From contig CAZKHJ010000005.1 in NCBI GenBank assembly GCA_964552675.1, positions 62,001 to 126,000 on the forward strand: 64,000 nucleotides of DNA, given 5' to 3'. A program made the position numbers and the translations under genes. Origin of the DNA: Sulfurimicrobium sp964552675. GTDB lineage: Bacteria; Pseudomonadota; Gammaproteobacteria; Burkholderiales; Sulfuricellaceae. The first letter of the stretch is position 1; each line of letters starts with the position of its first letter. Below are positions 26,194 to 35,900 of the stretch, in pieces. The notes beneath the pieces were generated by a model that made no database searches, had not been told where the DNA came from, and was given only the letters and a program-made list of their open reading frames with translations.

Positions 26194-27924
26194 ATGGTTG
26201 CGGCGGCACCACCCAGCGGTCTGAGCGGTCTGGCACGATCCCTGGTGCAACAGGGGCTGTTGCTTGATGCTGACGCCGAGGCCATCCAGGCTCAGGCCAA
26301 GAGCTCCAATATCAGCTTTGTCTCCCAACTGGTTCTGAGCAATAAGCTCAGTGCCATGCAGGTGGCGGAGTTTGCTTCGCAGAATTTTGGATTTCCGCTC
26401 CTTGATCTTAATGCTGTTGCAGCCGATCACCTGCCCAAGGGACTGATCGATCCGGCAACCATTCAGAGTCGGCGCGTCATTGCCTTGCACCAGCGTGGCA
26501 CCCATTTGTTCATTGCCACGTCCGATCCCACCAATCTGCAGACGGTCAGCGACCTTCGCTTCCAGACTAACCACACTGTGGAACAGGTGGTGGTGGAGGA
26601 CGACAAACTTGGCAAACTGATCGAGAAGGTGATCGAATCCAGCGATACCTCGCTGAAAAATCTGTCGGTCGAGGATATCGGGGATCTCGAATTTACCGAT
26701 GACGAGGCGCAGGAGAAAGCGCGACAGGACGAGAGCGCCGTTGTCGAAGTCGACGATGCGCCGGTGGTCAAATATCTGCAGAAAATTCTGATGGATGCGA
26801 TCAATGCCGGGGTGTCGGATATCCATTTCGAGCCTTATGAGAAGTTCTTCCGTATCCGCTACCGCCTCGACGGTAACCTGTATGAGGCAGCCCAGCCGCC
26901 ACTGGCGATCAAGGATAAAATATCCTCGCGTATCAAGGTAATTTCCAAGCTCGATATCGCCGAGCGGCGCGTGCCGCAGGATGGCCGCATGAAGCTGGTG
27001 TTGTCGAAAAATCGTGCCATTGATTTCCGTGTCAGCACCCTGCCTACGCTGTATGGTGAAAAGATCGTGATGCGTATTCTCGATCCTGCCAGTGCCACGC
27101 TGGGTATCGATGCGCTCGGGTATGACCCGGAGCAGAAGGAGGCACTGCTTAATGCGGTGCAGCGCCCTTACGGTATGGTGCTGGTGACGGGACCGACCGG
27201 TAGCGGTAAAACCGTGTCGCTCTACACCTGCCTCAATATCCTCAACAAGCCTGGCGTCAATATTTCTACCGCAGAAGACCCGGCAGAAATCAACTTGCCT
27301 GGCGTCAATCAGGTCAACGTCAACGATAAGGCCGGGCTGACTTTTGCTGCGGCGCTCAAATCCTTTCTGCGCCAGGATCCGGATGTGATCATGGTTGGTG
27401 AGATCCGCGATCTGGAAACTGCCGATATCGCCATCAAGGCGGCCCAGACCGGCCACATGGTGCTTTCCACCCTGCATACCAACGACGCACCCGGTACGCT
27501 GACCCGCCTCATGAACATGGGCGTGGCGCCTTTCAATATCGCGTCATCGGTAATCCTGATTACCGCCCAGCGTCTGGCGCGGCGTTTGTGCAGTTGCAAA
27601 ATTCCCATCGATATCCCGCGCGAGGCACTACTGCGTGCCGGTTTCAGAGAAGAGGATCTGGATGGCAGCTGGCAGCCCTATACCCACAGACCGGATGGCT
27701 GTGATCTGTGTAAAAGGAAAGGTTACAAGGGTCGGGTAGGTATCTACCAGGTCATGCCCATCACTGACGAAATGAGCCGTATCATCATGAAAAACGGCAC
27801 TGCTCACGATATCTCCGATCAGGCGCGGCGTGAGGGGGTGCAGGATTTGCGCCAGGCCGGGTTGCGCAAGGTCAAGGCCGGCCTGACTTCGCTGGAAGAA
27901 ATTGAAGCCGTGACCAACGAATAA
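26194..27924 (+). CDS. pilB: Type IV pilus extension ATPase PilB
   Basis: 576-residue cytoplasmic GspE/PilB ATPase that powers pilus extension. The N-terminal MshEN/T2SSE-N domain (residues about 10-150) can bind nucleotide or cyclic di-GMP in this family. The core has Walker A TGPTGSGKTVSLYTC, Asp boxes around ISTAEDPAEINLPGVNQV, Walker B FLRQDPDVIMVGEIRDLETA and a His box HMVLSTLHTNDAPGTL. A tetracysteine zinc site is made of CSCK and CDLCKRKG. First gene of pilB-pilC-pilD-coaE. Confidence 0.96.
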   Translation: MVAAAPPSGLSGLARSLVQQGLLLDADAEAIQAQAKSSNISFVSQLVLSNKLSAMQVAEFASQNFGFPLLDLNAVAADHLPKGLIDPATIQSRRVIALHQRGTHLFIATSDPTNLQTVSDLRFQTNHTVEQVVVEDDKLGKLIEKVIESSDTSLKNLSVEDIGDLEFTDDEAQEKARQDESAVVEVDDAPVVKYLQKILMDAINAGVSDIHFEPYEKFFRIRYRLDGNLYEAAQPPLAIKDKISSRIKVISKLDIAERRVPQDGRMKLVLSKNRAIDFRVSTLPTLYGEKIVMRILDPASATLGIDALGYDPEQKEALLNAVQRPYGMVLVTGPTGSGKTVSLYTCLNILNKPGVNISTAEDPAEINLPGVNQVNVNDKAGLTFAAALKSFLRQDPDVIMVGEIRDLETADIAIKAAQTGHMVLSTLHTNDAPGTLTRLMNMGVAPFNIASSVILITAQRLARRLCSCKIPIDIPREALLRAGFREEDLDGSWQPYTHRPDGCDLCKRKGYKGRVGIYQVMPITDEMSRIIMKNGTAHDISDQARREGVQDLRQAGLRKVKAGLTSLEEIEAVTNE

Positions 27925-27943
27925 AAGAATTAAGGATCCGCAC

Positions 27944-29167
27944 ATGGCACTCGCGAAAAAAACCGTCGTGGCTGTAAAGGAATACAATTTTTCTTGGGAA
28001 GCCAAGGATAAAAAGGGAAAAGCCATTAAGGGCGATATGGTGGCCGTGAGTGAAACCATGGTCAGAAGTAATTTGCGACATCAGGGACTGATGGTCGTCA
28101 AAATCAAGAAACAAAGGAGCAAGGGTGGCGGCAAAATTACTGACAAGGATATCACCCTCTTTACCCGCCAGCTTTCCACCATGATGAAGGCCGGTGTGCC
28201 GTTGTTGCAGTCGTTTGATATTGTAGGCAAGGGCCACAGCAACCCCGCAGTACAAAAGTTGCTGCTCGATATTAAAACCGATATTTCTACCGGCAGCAGC
28301 ATGAGCCAGGCATTCAAGAAATATCCGCTGTATTTTGATGCGCTGTATTGCAACCTGATCAACGCGGGTGAGCAGGCTGGTATCCTGGATACCATCCTTG
28401 ATCGTCTGGCTACCTACAAGGAAAAAATCCAGGCTATCAAAGGCAAGATCAAGTCTGCTTTGTTTTATCCGATCTCAATCATTATCGTGGCCTTTATTAT
28501 TACGGCCATTATCATGATTTTCGTGGTGCCTGCTTTCAAGGATCTTTTTACCAATTTTGGCGCTGATTTGCCAACGCCTACTTTACTTGTAATGGCGGTG
28601 TCCGATTTTTTTGTGGCTCACTGGTACCTGATTTTTGGCGGTATCGGCGGTGGTTTCTGGTTCTTCTTCTATACCTGGAAGCGTTCGCGCAAGATGCAGG
28701 AGGTGATGGATCGGTTGCTTCTCAAAATACCCGTATTCGGCCCGGTAATCGAGAAAGCTACTATTGCGCGCTGGACCCGTACTCTGGCCACCATGTTTGC
28801 CGCTGGCGTGCCACTGGTAGAAGCGATGGATTCGGTGGCGGGTGCGGCCGGCAACATCGTTTTTTACAATGCCACCAAGAAAATTCAGGGTGAGGTCAGC
28901 ACCGGTACCAGCTTGACGGTAGCAATGCAGAATACCAATCTGTTTCCCAATATGGTGCTGCAGATGGTCACTATTGGCGAGGAGTCTGGTGCGCTCGATT
29001 CCATGCTGGGAAAAGTGGCTGATTTTTATGAGGCGGAAGTGGATGACGCGGTAGATGCGCTCGCTAGTTTGATGGAGCCGATGATCATGGTGGTGCTTGG
29101 CACACTTATTGGTGGCTTGGTAATTGCCATGTACTTGCCGATTTTCAAGATGGGCCAAGTGGTTTAA
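27944..29167 (+). CDS. pilC: Type IV pilus inner-membrane platform protein PilC
   Basis: 407-residue GspF/PilC protein that couples PilB to fibre assembly. Two repeated T2SSF domains (FTRQLSTMMKAGVPLLQSFD and WTRTLATMFAAGVPLVEAMD) and three membrane helices (SIIIVAFIITAIIMIFVVP, then one near 225, then VLGTLIGGLVIAMYLPI) are visible. It follows pilB by 19 bp and overlaps pilD. Confidence 0.96.
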   Translation: MALAKKTVVAVKEYNFSWEAKDKKGKAIKGDMVAVSETMVRSNLRHQGLMVVKIKKQRSKGGGKITDKDITLFTRQLSTMMKAGVPLLQSFDIVGKGHSNPAVQKLLLDIKTDISTGSSMSQAFKKYPLYFDALYCNLINAGEQAGILDTILDRLATYKEKIQAIKGKIKSALFYPISIIIVAFIITAIIMIFVVPAFKDLFTNFGADLPTPTLLVMAVSDFFVAHWYLIFGGIGGGFWFFFYTWKRSRKMQEVMDRLLLKIPVFGPVIEKATIARWTRTLATMFAAGVPLVEAMDSVAGAAGNIVFYNATKKIQGEVSTGTSLTVAMQNTNLFPNMVLQMVTIGEESGALDSMLGKVADFYEAEVDDAVDALASLMEPMIMVVLGTLIGGLVIAMYLPIFKMGQVV

Positions 29168-30053
29168 TTGGCTTGATGAAATCCTGCGTTTGTTGGAGGC
29201 TTCCCCAGCCGTATTTATTATACTGGGCGGCATTTTAGGTTTGATGCTTGGTAGCTTCCTGAATGTGGTCATCCATCGCCTGCCCAGAATGATGGAACAG
29301 GAATGGCGCGAGCAGTGTGCTGCGCTGGATGCTGATTCGAGCCAGGCCCACGTGCCTGCGGGGCCGCGCTATAACCTGGTGGTTCCCCGCTCTGCCTGTC
29401 CTGGTTGTGGACATCAGATTCGTGCCATGGAAAATATCCCGGTTCTCAGCTATCTGATGTTGCGCGGTCGCTGTTCACAGTGTAAAGCCAGGATCAGCCC
29501 ACGCTATCCCGCCGTTGAGGCGCTGACCGGGGGGCTCAGCGCTTTTGTGGCCTGGCATTTTGGCTTTGGCGCTTCGGCCCTGGCGGCTCTGGTCTTCATC
29601 TGGGCGCTGATTGCGTTGACTTTCATTGATTTCGATACCCATCTGCTGCCCGACAGCATTACCCAGCCGCTGCTATGGCTTGGGCTGCTGGTGAATTTCA
29701 GTGGCATGTTTACTGGCGGGCTTCAGTCTGCCGTCATCGGTGCAATAGCGGGTTATCTCACCTTGTGGAGCGTGTACTGGCTGTTCAAACTTACTACCGG
29801 AAAGGAAGGGATGGGCTTCGGCGATTTCAAGCTGCTCGCTGCCATTGGCGCCTGGCTGGGCTGGCAGATGCTGCCGCTCACCATTCTGCTGTCTTCTCTG
29901 GTTGGGGCGGTGGTCGGTATTGCCTTGATTCTCTTTGCCGGTCATGGCCGCCAAGTGCCGATTCCCTTTGGGCCTTATCTTGCGGGGGGCGGCCTGATAG
30001 CCTTGTTCTGGGGGCGTGAGATTACCCAGGCCTATCTCGGCGTGGCGCTATAG
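29124..30053 (+). CDS. pilD: Prepilin peptidase / N-methyltransferase PilD
   Basis: Membrane aspartyl protease that cleaves and methylates prepilins, expected to process both pilins in this window. The motif LMLGSFLNVVIHRLPRM and a zinc-binding CPGCGHQIR...CSQCKA tetracysteine region mark the methyltransferase part. The catalytic aspartates are in FIDFDTHLLPDSIT and MGFGDFKLLAAIG. The reported ATG at 29124 overlaps pilC by 44 bp. A shorter start at TTG 29190 or 29193 also gives a normal N-terminus, and no strong ribosome site decides. Confidence 0.93.
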   Translation: MPCTCRFSRWAKWFNWLDEILRLLEASPAVFIILGGILGLMLGSFLNVVIHRLPRMMEQEWREQCAALDADSSQAHVPAGPRYNLVVPRSACPGCGHQIRAMENIPVLSYLMLRGRCSQCKARISPRYPAVEALTGGLSAFVAWHFGFGASALAALVFIWALIALTFIDFDTHLLPDSITQPLLWLGLLVNFSGMFTGGLQSAVIGAIAGYLTLWSVYWLFKLTTGKEGMGFGDFKLLAAIGAWLGWQMLPLTILLSSLVGAVVGIALILFAGHGRQVPIPFGPYLAGGGLIALFWGREITQAYLGVAL

Positions 30054-30062
30054 AAGGCTAAC

Positions 30063-30683
30063 ATGCTGGTCATTGGGCTCACCGGTGGCATTGGCTGTGG
30101 AAAAAGTACGGTTACTGCTGCATTTTCCTGTCTGGGCGCCGCAGTTGTCGACACCGACCAGATCGCCCATCATCTTACAGCGCCGGGGCAGCCAGCTCTG
30201 GCAGCGATGCGTGAACAATTCGGCGCAGATTGTTTCTCTCCTGATGGCAGCCTTGACCGTGTCCGGCTGCGTCGTCTGGTGTTTTCTGATCCGGCTGCCA
30301 AGCAAAAGCTGGAAACCCTGCTCCACCCACTGATCCGGAATGAAGTCTGCCTTCGTCTGGGGGATGTGTCTGCTCCCTATGCCATTGTTGCCGTGCCGCT
30401 CCTGCTGGAAACCGGTGCTTATGACGAGGTGGTGCAACGGGTGCTGGTAGTGGATTGCAGTCCGGAACAGCAGGTGGCGCGAGTCATGAAACGCAGCGGG
30501 ATGGAGGAAGAGGAAGTGCATGCCATTATGGCGCACCAAATCAGCCGTGCAGAACGTTTGTGTCGAGCGGACGACATTCTCGACAATCACGGCAGCCTGA
30601 GTGAATTGCAGGCACAAGTGGAGCAACTGCACCGGCAATATCTTTCGCTTGCTGCGGTAAACGCCAAAAGTAAAGAATCCTAA
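30063..30683 (+). CDS. coaE: Dephospho-CoA kinase CoaE
   Basis: Last enzyme of coenzyme A synthesis: phosphorylates the 3'-OH of dephospho-CoA. P-loop GLTGGIGCGKSTVTAAF at residues 5-21, VVDTDQIAHHLT near 31, and VPLLLETGAYDEVVQRVLVV near 113. The length of 206 residues is typical. It sits in the frequent pilB-pilC-pilD-coaE order. The stop overlaps the convergent protease gene by 4 bp. Confidence 0.96.
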   Translation: MLVIGLTGGIGCGKSTVTAAFSCLGAAVVDTDQIAHHLTAPGQPALAAMREQFGADCFSPDGSLDRVRLRRLVFSDPAAKQKLETLLHPLIRNEVCLRLGDVSAPYAIVAVPLLLETGAYDEVVQRVLVVDCSPEQQVARVMKRSGMEEEEVHAIMAHQISRAERLCRADDILDNHGSLSELQAQVEQLHRQYLSLAAVNAKSKES

Positions 30684-32116
30684 GGCTGTGCCTGTTTGCG
30701 TGTTTCTTTGTCGAGCTCGCGCAACTGGCGCAGGCGCGCCTCGGCGATGGAGGAGTGATAAAAATCGCTATCCTTGTACTTGAGCCCGATCTGTAACTGC
30801 TCGATGGCTTCGGCGATATTGCCCCGTAAAAAGTAGGCTTCTGCCAACGCCATATGTTGTTGCAGAGGCTTGCCCAGGGCGGCATATATCTTGGCCTCAA
30901 GCTGGTGGAGGCGTGCATCGCCACTGCGCGTTTTCAGGGCGTTATTGACCAGATTGGATGCCTCGGCGGGGCGTGCAGCCTGCAACTGTGTCTCAGCACA
31001 AAGATAAATTAGGGCGCGGTATTGCGGGAAGCGCTTGAGCCCGTTGCGACAGCTTTCCAGCGTGGCGCTTGCCGGTCCCGTCGCAGATTTGATCTCTACT
31101 GCCAGCGTGTCAAACATTGGATGCTGCATGGCTGCGGTCTTGCGTGCCAGCCCCAGTTCTTTCTCTGCCCGGCCATAATCCTTGCTGCGCAGCAAGGCCA
31201 CTGCCAGGCCGTAATGCTGCGCGGCTTCACTGCTGAATTTTTTCTCTGCCAGCGCGGATTCGAATATCTTGACTGCTTGTGAGGACGGTTCCTGAGTTGC
31301 TTCGATCCGTGCTTTCACCAACTGGAAATCCAGACTGTCTCGTACCTGGCGGTAGGGTAGCGCTTCCACCCGGTTTTGTACGTCAGCGATACGTTCGGTC
31401 GTGAGCGGGTGAGTGCGCAGATAGACCGGCGCATTGTTTTCATACAGACGGCCATATTTTTGCATGCGCTCGAAAAAATCGGCCATGGCTCGTACATCGA
31501 AGCCGGATTGGGATAGGGTCTGCAAGCCGATGCGATCGGCTTCGCGTTCATGCTCGCGGGTGTAATCCAGCTGACTCTGGATACTGGTGGCCTGGACCGT
31601 GGCGATGGCCGCATTGGCTACCTGGGGGTTGGAGCGCGAGGCAAGAATAGCCACCGCCAGCGCGGCCAGGGAGGCCAGGGTGTTTTTCTGGCTGCCCGCA
31701 ATGACTCGTGCCAGATGGCGTTGCGTGACGTGAGCGATTTCATGGGCGAGCACGCTGGCGAGCTCCGATTCGCTTTGTGCCGAAAGAATCAGGCCGGTAT
31801 GCACGCCGATAAATCCACCGGGCAGGGCAAAGGCATTGAGAGTATTGTCGTGCAGGATAAAAAATTCGAAATTGCGTGTGGCATCCTGGCTCTGGGCAAC
31901 CAGGCGGGAGCCCAGAGCGTTGAGATAATCGGTGGTCTCGGCATCGTCGAATAGATCGCGGCTGGCGCGAATATCACTCATGATGGATTCGCCGATGCGG
32001 CGTTCCTGCTGTGCGGAAAACACGGCCTGGGAGGCTTCGCCCAGATCAGGCAGCTCGCTGGCCAGAGCGTGGGGGAACAGGAGAGCCAGCGAGAGCAGTA
32101 AGTAAATCAATTTCAT
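30680..32116 (-). CDS. bepA: Periplasmic M48 metalloprotease with TPR repeats, BepA/YfgC-like
   Basis: About 478 residues. Signal peptide MKLIYLLLSLALLFPHALA, which decides the ATG at 32116 over the frame start at 32140. The zinc protease domain has ASVLAHEIAHVTQRHLARV (HExxH) and the third-ligand region REHEREADRIGLQTL. C-terminal TPR-like helices follow (HYGLAVALLRSKDYGRAEKE, KIYAALGKPLQQHMALAEAY). BepA assists or removes outer-membrane beta-barrel proteins such as LptD, which connects it to the Lpt genes at the left. Confidence 0.9.
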   Translation of the reverse strand: MKLIYLLLSLALLFPHALASELPDLGEASQAVFSAQQERRIGESIMSDIRASRDLFDDAETTDYLNALGSRLVAQSQDATRNFEFFILHDNTLNAFALPGGFIGVHTGLILSAQSESELASVLAHEIAHVTQRHLARVIAGSQKNTLASLAALAVAILASRSNPQVANAAIATVQATSIQSQLDYTREHEREADRIGLQTLSQSGFDVRAMADFFERMQKYGRLYENNAPVYLRTHPLTTERIADVQNRVEALPYRQVRDSLDFQLVKARIEATQEPSSQAVKIFESALAEKKFSSEAAQHYGLAVALLRSKDYGRAEKELGLARKTAAMQHPMFDTLAVEIKSATGPASATLESCRNGLKRFPQYRALIYLCAETQLQAARPAEASNLVNNALKTRSGDARLHQLEAKIYAALGKPLQQHMALAEAYFLRGNIAEAIEQLQIGLKYKDSDFYHSSIAEARLRQLRELDKETRKQAQP

Positions 32117-32162
32117 GGTGCTATGATAACTGCTCCGCATAATAAGTTCACATCAAGGAGCT

Positions 32163-32642
32163 GTGGTGAGCCAATTCACTCATTTTGATGCCCAGGGTCA
32201 GGCACACATGGTAGACGTGGGGGAGAAAGCCGAAACCCGACGTATTGCCCGCGCCTCTGGCGAGATCCGTATGCAGCCGGAAACACTGCAATTGATCCTG
32301 ACCGGCGAAGCCAAAAAAGGCGACGTGCTCGGTGTTGCGCGTATTGCCGCGATCCAGGGTGCCAAGCGCACCTCCGAGTTGATTCCGTTATGCCATCCGC
32401 TGGCTCTTACCAGGGTTGCGGTGGAGTTCAATATAGATCAGCCCCATGCCGCCATCTCATGCCAGGCGACAGCGGAAACGCTGGGACGCACCGGCGTGGA
32501 AATGGAAGCGCTGAGCGCTGTTACGGTCGGGCTGCTGACCATCTATGACATGTGTAAGGCGGTAGACCGGGGCATGCAGATTGGCGCTATCCGCCTGCTG
32601 GAAAAAGAGGGCGGCAAGTCGGGGCACTGGCGCGTGGATTAA
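32163..32642 (+). CDS. moaC: Cyclic pyranopterin monophosphate synthase MoaC
   Basis: Molybdenum cofactor synthesis: with MoaA it turns GTP into cyclic pyranopterin phosphate. Conserved motifs AKRTSELIPLCHPLALT near 68, TGVEMEALSAVTVGLLTIYDMCKA and a C-terminal KSGHWRV are visible. 158-159 residues; starts at GTG 32163 or 32166 after TCAAGGAGCT. The product cofactor is needed by SoeA. The stop codon touches the left end of the palindromic element. Confidence 0.95.
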   Translation: MVSQFTHFDAQGQAHMVDVGEKAETRRIARASGEIRMQPETLQLILTGEAKKGDVLGVARIAAIQGAKRTSELIPLCHPLALTRVAVEFNIDQPHAAISCQATAETLGRTGVEMEALSAVTVGLLTIYDMCKAVDRGMQIGAIRLLEKEGGKSGHWRVD

Positions 32643-32910
32643 GAGCCTATTTCAGTAGGTTTCATACCTCGCGCCAGCATCATTCAAGGTGTAGTGCTAG
32701 GCGCGAGGGGCGTGGCCTGGTTGTTCCAGGCAAGCCGCGAGCAACAACGCAATGCACCTTGAATGATACTGGCCCTCCGGGTTGAGGCCAGAAAGCGCGT
32801 CTGCGGCGTCGCGGGCCTTGCCAAGGGAATGACCATTGGCAAGGCCCGCTTCTTGCAGCCATCACTTTCTGGCCTCAACGCGAGGCATGAAACCTACTGA
32901 AATAGGCTCT
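32642..32910. repeat. 269-bp palindromic element with three-way-junction folding
   Basis: The 32-bp ends (32642-32673 and 32879-32910) are inverse copies with one mismatch, beginning AGAGCCTATTTCAGTAGG. Inside are two separate long hairpins: 32673-32691 with 32755-32773 (18 of 19 paired, with a smaller GCCTGG/CCAGGC hairpin at 32715-32731), and 32781-32795 with 32865-32879 (15 of 15), which encloses a further perfect 14-bp stem at 32811-32824 and 32836-32849. The whole folds into a Y. There is no transposase or long protein inside. It fills the gap between moaC and the signalling operon. It may be a MITE-like element or a structured RNA. Confidence 0.85.
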
Positions 32911-32913
32911 AAC

Positions 32914-35900
32914 ATGAAGCGCTACGGCAATTTTCTTGCGGCGGGCATCCTTCTTCTCGGCCTGATCCTCACTGCCCTGGGGTGGTATTTCGCCAGCGTT
33001 ATGGTCAAGCGTGATACCCAAAGCAATTTTGATTACCGCATGGCACAGGCGACGCAAGCCCTGAACCATCGGCTTGCTTCCTATACAGAGGTTCTGAAAG
33101 GGCTGCAGGGCTATTTTTATGGTTCTGAAAGCGTTGGCCGTGCCGATTTCCGCCTTTATCTTTCGCGTCTTGACCTGCAGCACAGTTATCCGGGATTCCG
33201 GGTAATAGGCTATGCTCCGCGCGTGGCGCCGAGCGCTCTTCCCCAGCTGGAGGAAACAGTGCGCCGGGACAAGGCGCTCGATCCCAATGGCTACCCGCAT
33301 TTCAATATCCGCCCCGGCGGCGAGCGTGCAGAACATTTCCCGATTATTTACGTTGATCCCATGGCGGGCAATGAGAAGGCCTTCGGCTTCGATTTCAGCG
33401 GCGAAGCCGAGCGTTATGCCGCTCTGCAGCGTGCCCGCGACAGTGGCTTGCCTGCGGCTACAGGCAGCATCACCCTGGTGCAGGACGATGCCGGGCGCGC
33501 CGGCTTTCTAATCATGCTGCCTCTCTATCGTTCCGGTATGTTGGCCCTGACTGTCGAGCAGCGCCGTGCCGCATTTCTGGGGGTGGTCTATGCTGCCTTC
33601 GTGGTAGACGATCTGATGCAGGGCGTATTCATCAACGAACTGATGCAGCAGAACAGGCTGGCCATTTTCGACATTGGCTTGGCCAATTCAGGCACGTTTG
33701 GAGAGAAGAAGAAAATATTCGACAGTTTTGACCTGTCGGAGAAATTCGAACTCGATCCACGGTGGACAATCGAAAAAAATCTGGAAGTGGGTGGCCGGCA
33801 ATGGCTGCTGGAATATCGTGCGGGCCGAAAGAACGCGGGTTTTGGCGAAATCTTTCCTCTTCTGGTGCTGTTTGTCGGATTGAGTGTAAGCCTGCTTACT
33901 TTCGGCGTGATGCGTGCCCTTGTTACGGCCCGCAGCCGTGCCCAGAGCATGGCGGAAAATATGACGCAGGAGTTGCGCACGAGCGAAGTCCGCACCCGCA
34001 CAATCCTGGATAGCGTGCTGGACGGTATCATTACCATCAATGAGCGGGGGGTCGTTGAAACCTTCAGCCCTTCGGCAGAGAAAATTTTCGGCTATAAGGC
34101 ACATGAAGTCGTCGGAGAAAACATCAACATGCTCATGCCGGAGCCCTATCACAGTGCCCATGACGGGTATCTGCGCAATTACATCAACACGGGGCAGCGA
34201 AAAGTGATCGGAATTGGGCGCGAAGTCAGCGGCCGCCGTAAGGATGGCCGCATTTTTCCGATGGATCTGGCTGTCACCGAGATGGTGCTGAACGGACAGC
34301 GCATGTTTACCGGCATCGTGCGCGACATTACTGAGCGCAAGCGTAGCGAGGCGGCATTGCTGGAAACCATGACCTTGCAGCACGCCATTCTCAATAGTGC
34401 CAATTACAGCATTATCTCGACCGATCATGCGGGCATCATCCTGACCTTCAACGCGGCCGCAGAGCACATGCTGGGCTATCGTGCAGAAGAGGTGGTTGGC
34501 AAGCTCACCCCGGCCATCCTGCACGACCCTCAGGAAGTTGTGAAACGTGCCCAGACCTTATCGTATGAGCTTGGCCGGGAAATCAAACCCGGCTTTGAGG
34601 TATTCGTTGCCAAAGCCATTCTGGGCAATACCGACGAAAACGAATGGTCTTACATTCGCAAGGATGGCAGCCGCTTTCCGGTCATGCTCTCGGTGACGGC
34701 CCTGCGTGATCAGGATGGGAAGATCAGCGGTTTTCTTGGTATCGGACAGGATATTACCGAGCGCAAGCAAATCGAGCGCATGAAGAACGAGTTCGTTTCC
34801 ACGGTAAGTCACGAATTGCGCACGCCGTTGACGTCCATCCGTGGCTCGCTGGGGTTGATCGCCGGTGGTGTGACGGGAGAAATTCCGGCCCAGGCCAGAA
34901 TGCTGGTGGATATCGCCCATAACAATGCAGAGCGGCTGGTGCGCCTGATCAACGATATTCTCGATGTGGAAAAAATCGAGTCCGGCAAGCTAGAGTTCCA
35001 CAACCGGAATCTGGATTTGATGCCGCTGGTGGGGCAGGCCCTCTCCGACAACCAGGCCTATGGCACGCAACTGGGCGTGACTTTTACCCTGAGCCAGCGT
35101 GTGAGCGAAGCCTGGGTATACGGCGATAGCGATCGTTTGTTGCAGGTGATGGCCAATCTGCTTTCCAATGCGGCAAAATTTTCTCCTCGCGGTGCAACAG
35201 TCAGTGTGATGGCTACTCAGTCCCAGCCGGGATGGGTCCGGGTGGCGGTGCAGGACCACGGGCCGGGTATTCCGCCCGAATTCCATGCCCGGATATTTGA
35301 GAAATTTGCCCAGGCAGACTCATCGGATACGCGTCAGAAAGGGGGGACTGGCCTGGGGCTCAGCATCAGCCGGGCGCTAGTGGAAAAAATGAACGGCTTC
35401 ATCGGTTTTGACAGCACCCCCGGTGTGGGCACAACTTTCTACTTCGAGCTTCCCCTGCAACGGCAACAGGTTTCTGAAATCACCCCGCTGACTGTCTCTG
35501 CCCTGCCTCGCGTGCTGGTCTGCGAGGATGACCAGGATATCGCCACCCTGCTGTGCCTTATGCTTGAAGGCGGTGGGTTTGCCTGTGAGGTGGCCCATGA
35601 TGCAGTCCAGGCCAAGACTCTGCTGGGCACCAAAAAGTTTGATGCCATGACGCTGGACTTGTCCATGCCCGGGCAGGATGGCCTTTCCCTGGTGCGTGAA
35701 TTGCGGGGGCAGGAATCTACACGTCAGCTGCCTATCGTGGTGGTGTCAGCGCGAGCCCATGAAGGCCGGCTGGAATTGGAGGGGGCCAGTTTTGCCGTGA
35801 GTGACTGGCTCAGCAAGCCGATCGAACCGGAGCGACTGCTTGCCGCATTGCAGAATGCAACCCATGCTTCTCACGATGCATTGCCTGCTATCCTGCATGT

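Noticed and set aside
32836..32913. Upstream extension of the membrane kinase into the palindromic element
   Set aside because: The added 26 residues are encoded by repeat DNA and precede the natural membrane-helix start at 32914.
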